Source: Talpa occidentalis (taxonomy: Eukaryota; Chordata; Mammalia; Eulipotyphla; Talpidae). From it: a stretch of 64,000 nucleotides of DNA. Location of the stretch: contig NW_026555331.1 in the NCBI RefSeq assembly GCF_014898055.3, forward strand, positions 98,912,684 to 98,976,683, given 5' to 3'. The notes under the pieces are model-generated. The model had not been told where the DNA came from. It ran no database searches and was given only the letters and a program-made list of their open reading frames with translations. Within the stretch, counting starts at the first letter, position 1. Each line of letters begins with the position of its first letter. Below, piece by piece: positions 60,339 through 64,000 of the stretch. The position numbers and the translations under genes were made by a program.

Positions 60339-61104
60339 AATATCTTAATATATCCAAATCAAAACTCAAGATTTTTTTCTCCTTGAAATTTCTCTTCCCC
60401 AAGACCTCTTCATCTTAGTAAACAGTACCATTATCTATACAGTTACTCAGCCCAAAAATCTAGAAGTCCTCTGTGGCTTTCCTGCCACAAAATACTCCAC
60501 ACCTTCTACATCCATGTTACCCTCTTCCTTACCTCTTTGATGCTCTTGAATGGACCATTGCAATGACCTACTCACTGATATCTCTATATCCACTCTTGCT
60601 TCTCTATAATCCACTGTAGCTGCCAAGCTGATCTTTTAAAATACATATATCTAAAGGCAATAATTTATTAAAATACTATAATGACCTCTCACTGAAATTT
60701 GAATAAAGCCAAATTCCTTACCATAACATGAAAGTCCTACATAATCAGGCCTCTGCCTGCCTTTTCAACCTTATCTACCACTGTGAATCCTATGCTTGCC
60801 ATTTCTTTCCCTGAAACTCCCCAGTACAATAATATCTTTGTGCTTACTCTTCCCTGTGCCTGGAATGATCATTCCCCATTTCTTTGCCAGGATGACTTTT
60901 TCATCATCCAGCCCTCTGTCTCTAAGTCCCTTCCTCATAGGGACTTTTGTTTATGTCCTAAAGTAGTCTTCTTACCCCTCATCCTCATCACTCTATTCCA
61001 TTACTATTATGACTGTATGAAATAATCTTTTTTAAAATTAATGTATTTATTAAGGGCATAGACTATAAGTTCAGTGAAACAGAATTTAACCTATTTTGTT
61101 CACT

Positions 61105-61190
61105 ACAGGTTTCCTAGAGCTTCCTAGGTTAAACAAGAGCTTGACTTGGTTAAACAAGAGCTTTCCTAGGTTAAACAAGAGCTTGACTTA
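61105..61190. repeat. local tandem duplication
   Basis: Three imperfect copies of a GGTTAAACAAGAGCTT unit with CTTGACTT or TCCTAG spacers near the end of the L2. Confidence 0.9.
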
Positions 61191-61624
61191 CAGTAGACAC
61201 ACAATAAATATTTAATGAATGAATGATTGAATCAAAAATAAAGGGGGACATTTGAATTAATGCATAATTAGGCAGTCCAGTCATTCCTGCAAAAGTGAGG
61301 AATGCCTCCAGAGTCAACTTCCCATACTCCTGTTTTCCACAGATCCTTCTATTCTTTCCCCTTCTACATCCATACAGCTGGCACCAGGTGCTTTGGCAGA
61401 AGAACTGGGTCTTAGTCAAAGCCAACCATTTATATTTAAAAAAAGGATGTTTGTGATTGGGACCCTATCTCTACATTAGATTTGTTTAGGTTAAAAAAAG
61501 CAAATAATTTTCTTAAAGAATGACACAAAGTGAAAATCATGCAAGTGAAAAGGAGTAGGCAGGATGTTTATTAAAAGGACTTCCCGTGAGTGTCAACCAT
61601 CTCATTATATATGATAATCCACTA

Positions 61625-62105
61625 TAACAGCAAACCTTTATTGAGTCCTTACTCAGTATTAAAATTTGTCACATATTACCTGCACAATCCTCTCAACTAC
61701 CCAGTGAAAAAGTATGATTCCAAATTTTTTTGAAGATTTATTTAAGCATACAAGAGCTGGGCTGTAGGCCAGAGGTGAGGTGCTGGGGGGTGTGAGGACT
61801 CACTAGAGACAGAGTAGGGAACAGAACAGGCAGATCCACTGAAATACACTGCTAAGGGAAGCTATGGATGAAGCAGGAGAGGTCTGCTGCACCATGTGGG
61901 TAGCTCCTTGGCCGGGGATCCAACTAGTGCTGCAGTGGCTGCTGATAGCTTCATAGTGCTGAGACTTAACCCCTTGCACACTAGGGAGGCCCTGATTCCA
62001 ATTTTATAGGTGCATAAAATTAAGACTCAAGAAGGTTACCTAACTTGACCACAGTCACTTAGTCAGCAGTCACAGATTCAAGTTCATAAATTAAGATGCC
62101 TGAGT
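61625..62105 (-). repeat. MIR element split by a SINE
   Basis: Pieces 61625-61727 (AAACCTTTATTGAGTCCTTA) and 61993-62105 (GGTTACCTAACTTGACCAC, AGTCACAGATTCAAGTTC) form one MIR read in reverse. Confidence 0.8.
61728..61992 (-). repeat. tRNA-derived SINE, old type
   Basis: Diverged copy. An imperfect TGATTCCAATTTT duplication on both sides. Interrupts the MIR. Confidence 0.9.
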
Positions 62106-64000
62106 CCTTTCTTAATAGACATTTATTATTATTTTTATCATTAGAATTATTACTATTGATTCTATATATATATATATATATACATTTTCATATAATGTTT
62201 TTGTAAATTTTTTAAAAATTCTTGGTTAGTTTTCTGAACATTTGAATACCCAGAGCTGGACTAGATGAATGAAACAAGTAACTTAGCCCTAAAATATAGG
62301 AAAATATTTTTCTCCAAAACAAAAATTCCTCCCCTACCGGCATACCACACTTCTAGAATTTCTTTTCATTAAGTTCATTAAAAAGGACCCTTTGCAAAGA
62401 CATAAGCATTTTAACTGTCAGAACAAATGTAGGACCATTAATATAAGAACAAAGATTAATGAACAGTAGCACACTGGTATTTCCCAGTGCCCTGAGGGTG
62501 GAACAAAACAGGCATCTCTCTGAGCCAGAGCCATAGTATCACTTTTGAGTTTCATTTAATCTGACTATACACAGGGTAAGGCTACCCATACTCTTTAAGT
62601 ATGGACAAAGGAGAGAGGCGCTGTGAAATATGAGTACAGGACTGTGCAAAATATGAATAGATGAAATCTGCTTTCAATATCAAAGTCTCCATCACTGCTA
62701 GAGATCTAAAGTGACCCCCCAAATACTATGAATGTGTCCCAAGTATCCCTTTAAACACACTAACTTATACCTAGTCTAGACTACTCTGTGCCTTCCAGAA
62801 TCCAGAGTGACAGACAGCTTTCTATCTAATCAATGAAATGAATGGAAGAGGTTTACAAAGAAAACTTCCATCTGCTAAAAGCCTCCTTAGAAAAGAGGCT
62901 AAAAGCCTTCCTAGAAAAGAACTTTGTGACATTCTCTAAGTCAATGATTTCCCAACTCAACCATCAAGGAGCTGGTTAAAACTGTAGATATAGATACCCA
63001 GAGCTCACCCAACAAATCTAACTAGGAGATTTGTGGATCTGGTATAGGGCCAGGAACCTGCATTTTCTCAAACAATTGCAGATAATTCTGTGGCACAGAT
63101 CAGGATCGCACTTTAAGAAATTTGAGCATCGGGAAAGAATCCCAAACTGCTCTCCATAGCTATTTAAAACCGTAGGGTTTTCTTTTGGCTTCCACCAGAA
63201 ACTTTCCTAGCATTATATAAAAATTGGAGAAGTCATATTATACTTTACTGTTAAAAATAAACATGTTTTATTCACCTTAATAAAATGTGAACATATTTTC
63301 ATGATTTACAGCTATAGGGAGGGATAAGCTCACTCTTTCAGAAATGACAGTGCACCTTAGAAAGGGAATTTTAACAGCAGAATCTCTTGATGTGCTCATA
63401 GTATTTGTTAATCAGCAAGGTCACTATAAGTCTTAGCTTTTTCTTTAAAAGCAAAGGGCAACATGCATTTCTTATGCAGAAATGTCTATATCCATCACTA
63501 TTATTGTAAAAGTGTCTCTGAAATGGATACTCTAAAAAGGGCAATAACATTTTCATTCTGCAGCCTTTAAGCCAGTACATAAATATTTAGAAGATCTCTT
63601 GTTTAGATTCTCACACACATATGTGGGATAAATACTCCCCCTCTGCCTGTTAACCTGGCAATTCTAAGTTTTTCACTTTACTGTAAATGCACAGATTTTA
63701 AGAAATACAACATAAGTTATCTTCCCCTGTCTGATTTTGCATTAGTGCCTTCAGGTTAGTTCCTCACTGACTTGCCTTTTTGCAAAATAGTCAGAAACCC
63801 TTAGTGCCAGTAGAGGTTTCTATAACTCTCCATATCTTTCCTTCAGAACTCCTCTATCGCTGCTTCTCCTTCTTTGCTATACACATAACGAGGAAGCTAT
63901 GTAGACCAAATATGTAAAAGAGGCAGGCATAACAGTCTTCAGTGCAGTAATAGTAAACCCCAGCTTTGAGACTGCCCATGAAACTAAGCCAGGCAGCTCA

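Larger units (their letters stand above)
59440..61225 (+). mobile_element. LINE-2, long fragment
   Basis: A remnant of the reverse-transcriptase motif, SLDLSAAFDTLL, is encoded near 59787-59822. Then typical L2 3' wording: CTGATATCTCTATATCCAC-like, GCCAAATTCCTTACCATAAC, AATCAGGCCTCTGCCTGCC, TGCCTGGAATGATCATTCCC, ending in AATAAATATTTAATGAATGA. It is interrupted by the SINE at 60083-60338. The direction is the same as ABCB5. Confidence 0.88.
56885..64000 (+). other. ABCB5: ABCB5 intron (5' part), at least 7.1 kb
   Basis: SINE 57525-57801, a SINE-L1 chimera 57958-58452, unassigned 58470-59440, L2 59440-61225 with a SINE inside, MIR 61625-62105 with a SINE inside, a TA repeat at about 62165-62181, and unassigned 62180-64000. 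No further ABCB5 exon was found. Confidence 0.88.

Noticed and set aside
58470..64000. Search for the next ABCB5 exons (last TMD2 helix, NBD2)
   Set aside because: No frame matching the expected next exon was seen. The intron appears to continue past the window.
1..64000. CRISPR array, operon, toxin-antitoxin or prophage-like system
   Set aside because: The window is spliced mammalian DNA. Regular repeats are microsatellites and SINEs, and none has spacer architecture.

Overview
This is vertebrate, almost certainly mammalian, nuclear DNA. It has AT-rich introns with canonical GT/AG borders, LINE-1, LINE-2 and MIR repeats, processed pseudogenes, and about 22 copies of a roughly 250-300 bp tRNA-derived SINE. 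The SINE has a Pol III A box and B box and a tail of AATAAA repeats followed by TCTTT and poly(A), which is the 'T+' class of SINE. From memory it looks like the Rhin-1 type of rhinolophoid bats. I hold that species guess only tentatively, because it was not checked against a library.

The only functional gene I can support is ABCB5, on the plus strand. Twelve consecutive internal exons lie between 2521 and 56884. They encode the Walker A to H-loop part of the first nucleotide-binding domain, the linker, and most of the second transmembrane domain. All twelve are open, have correct splice borders and join in frame to about 553 residues. The first exons lie upstream of the window. The last exons (end of transmembrane domain 2 and nucleotide-binding domain 2) lie downstream. 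The final 7.1 kb is intron.

Layout: 1-2520 is intron with two SINEs. Two exons lie at 2.5-4.4 kb. The 4.4-16.3 kb intron is a nested pile of old and young LINE-1s with a UQCRH retrocopy. An exon at 16.3 kb is followed by an intron with old L1/L2 and SINEs. Exons lie at 24.3 and 28.8 kb. The 28.9-39.7 kb intron holds a nearly full-length antisense LINE-1 (32474-38951) with perfect 14-bp target-site duplications. Exons lie at 39.7, 40.8, 41.1 and 45.3 kb, with an RPL31 retrocopy in the intron at 44.5 kb. An 8-kb intron contains a long repeat-poor block. Exons at 53.4, 55.2 and 56.7 kb precede the terminal intron, which contains a SINE-L1 chimera and a long L2 fragment.

I found no bacterial-type operon, CRISPR array or defence system. 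The points worth following are structural: a SINE/L1 chimera with a single target-site duplication; a duplication-flanked 139-bp insert that is an inverted copy of DNA 1.2 kb away; a fold-back duplication of an L1 tail; a monomer-like L1 5' UTR sitting directly upstream of an ABCB5 exon; and loss of the methionine that (from memory) starts the human ABCB5-beta isoform.
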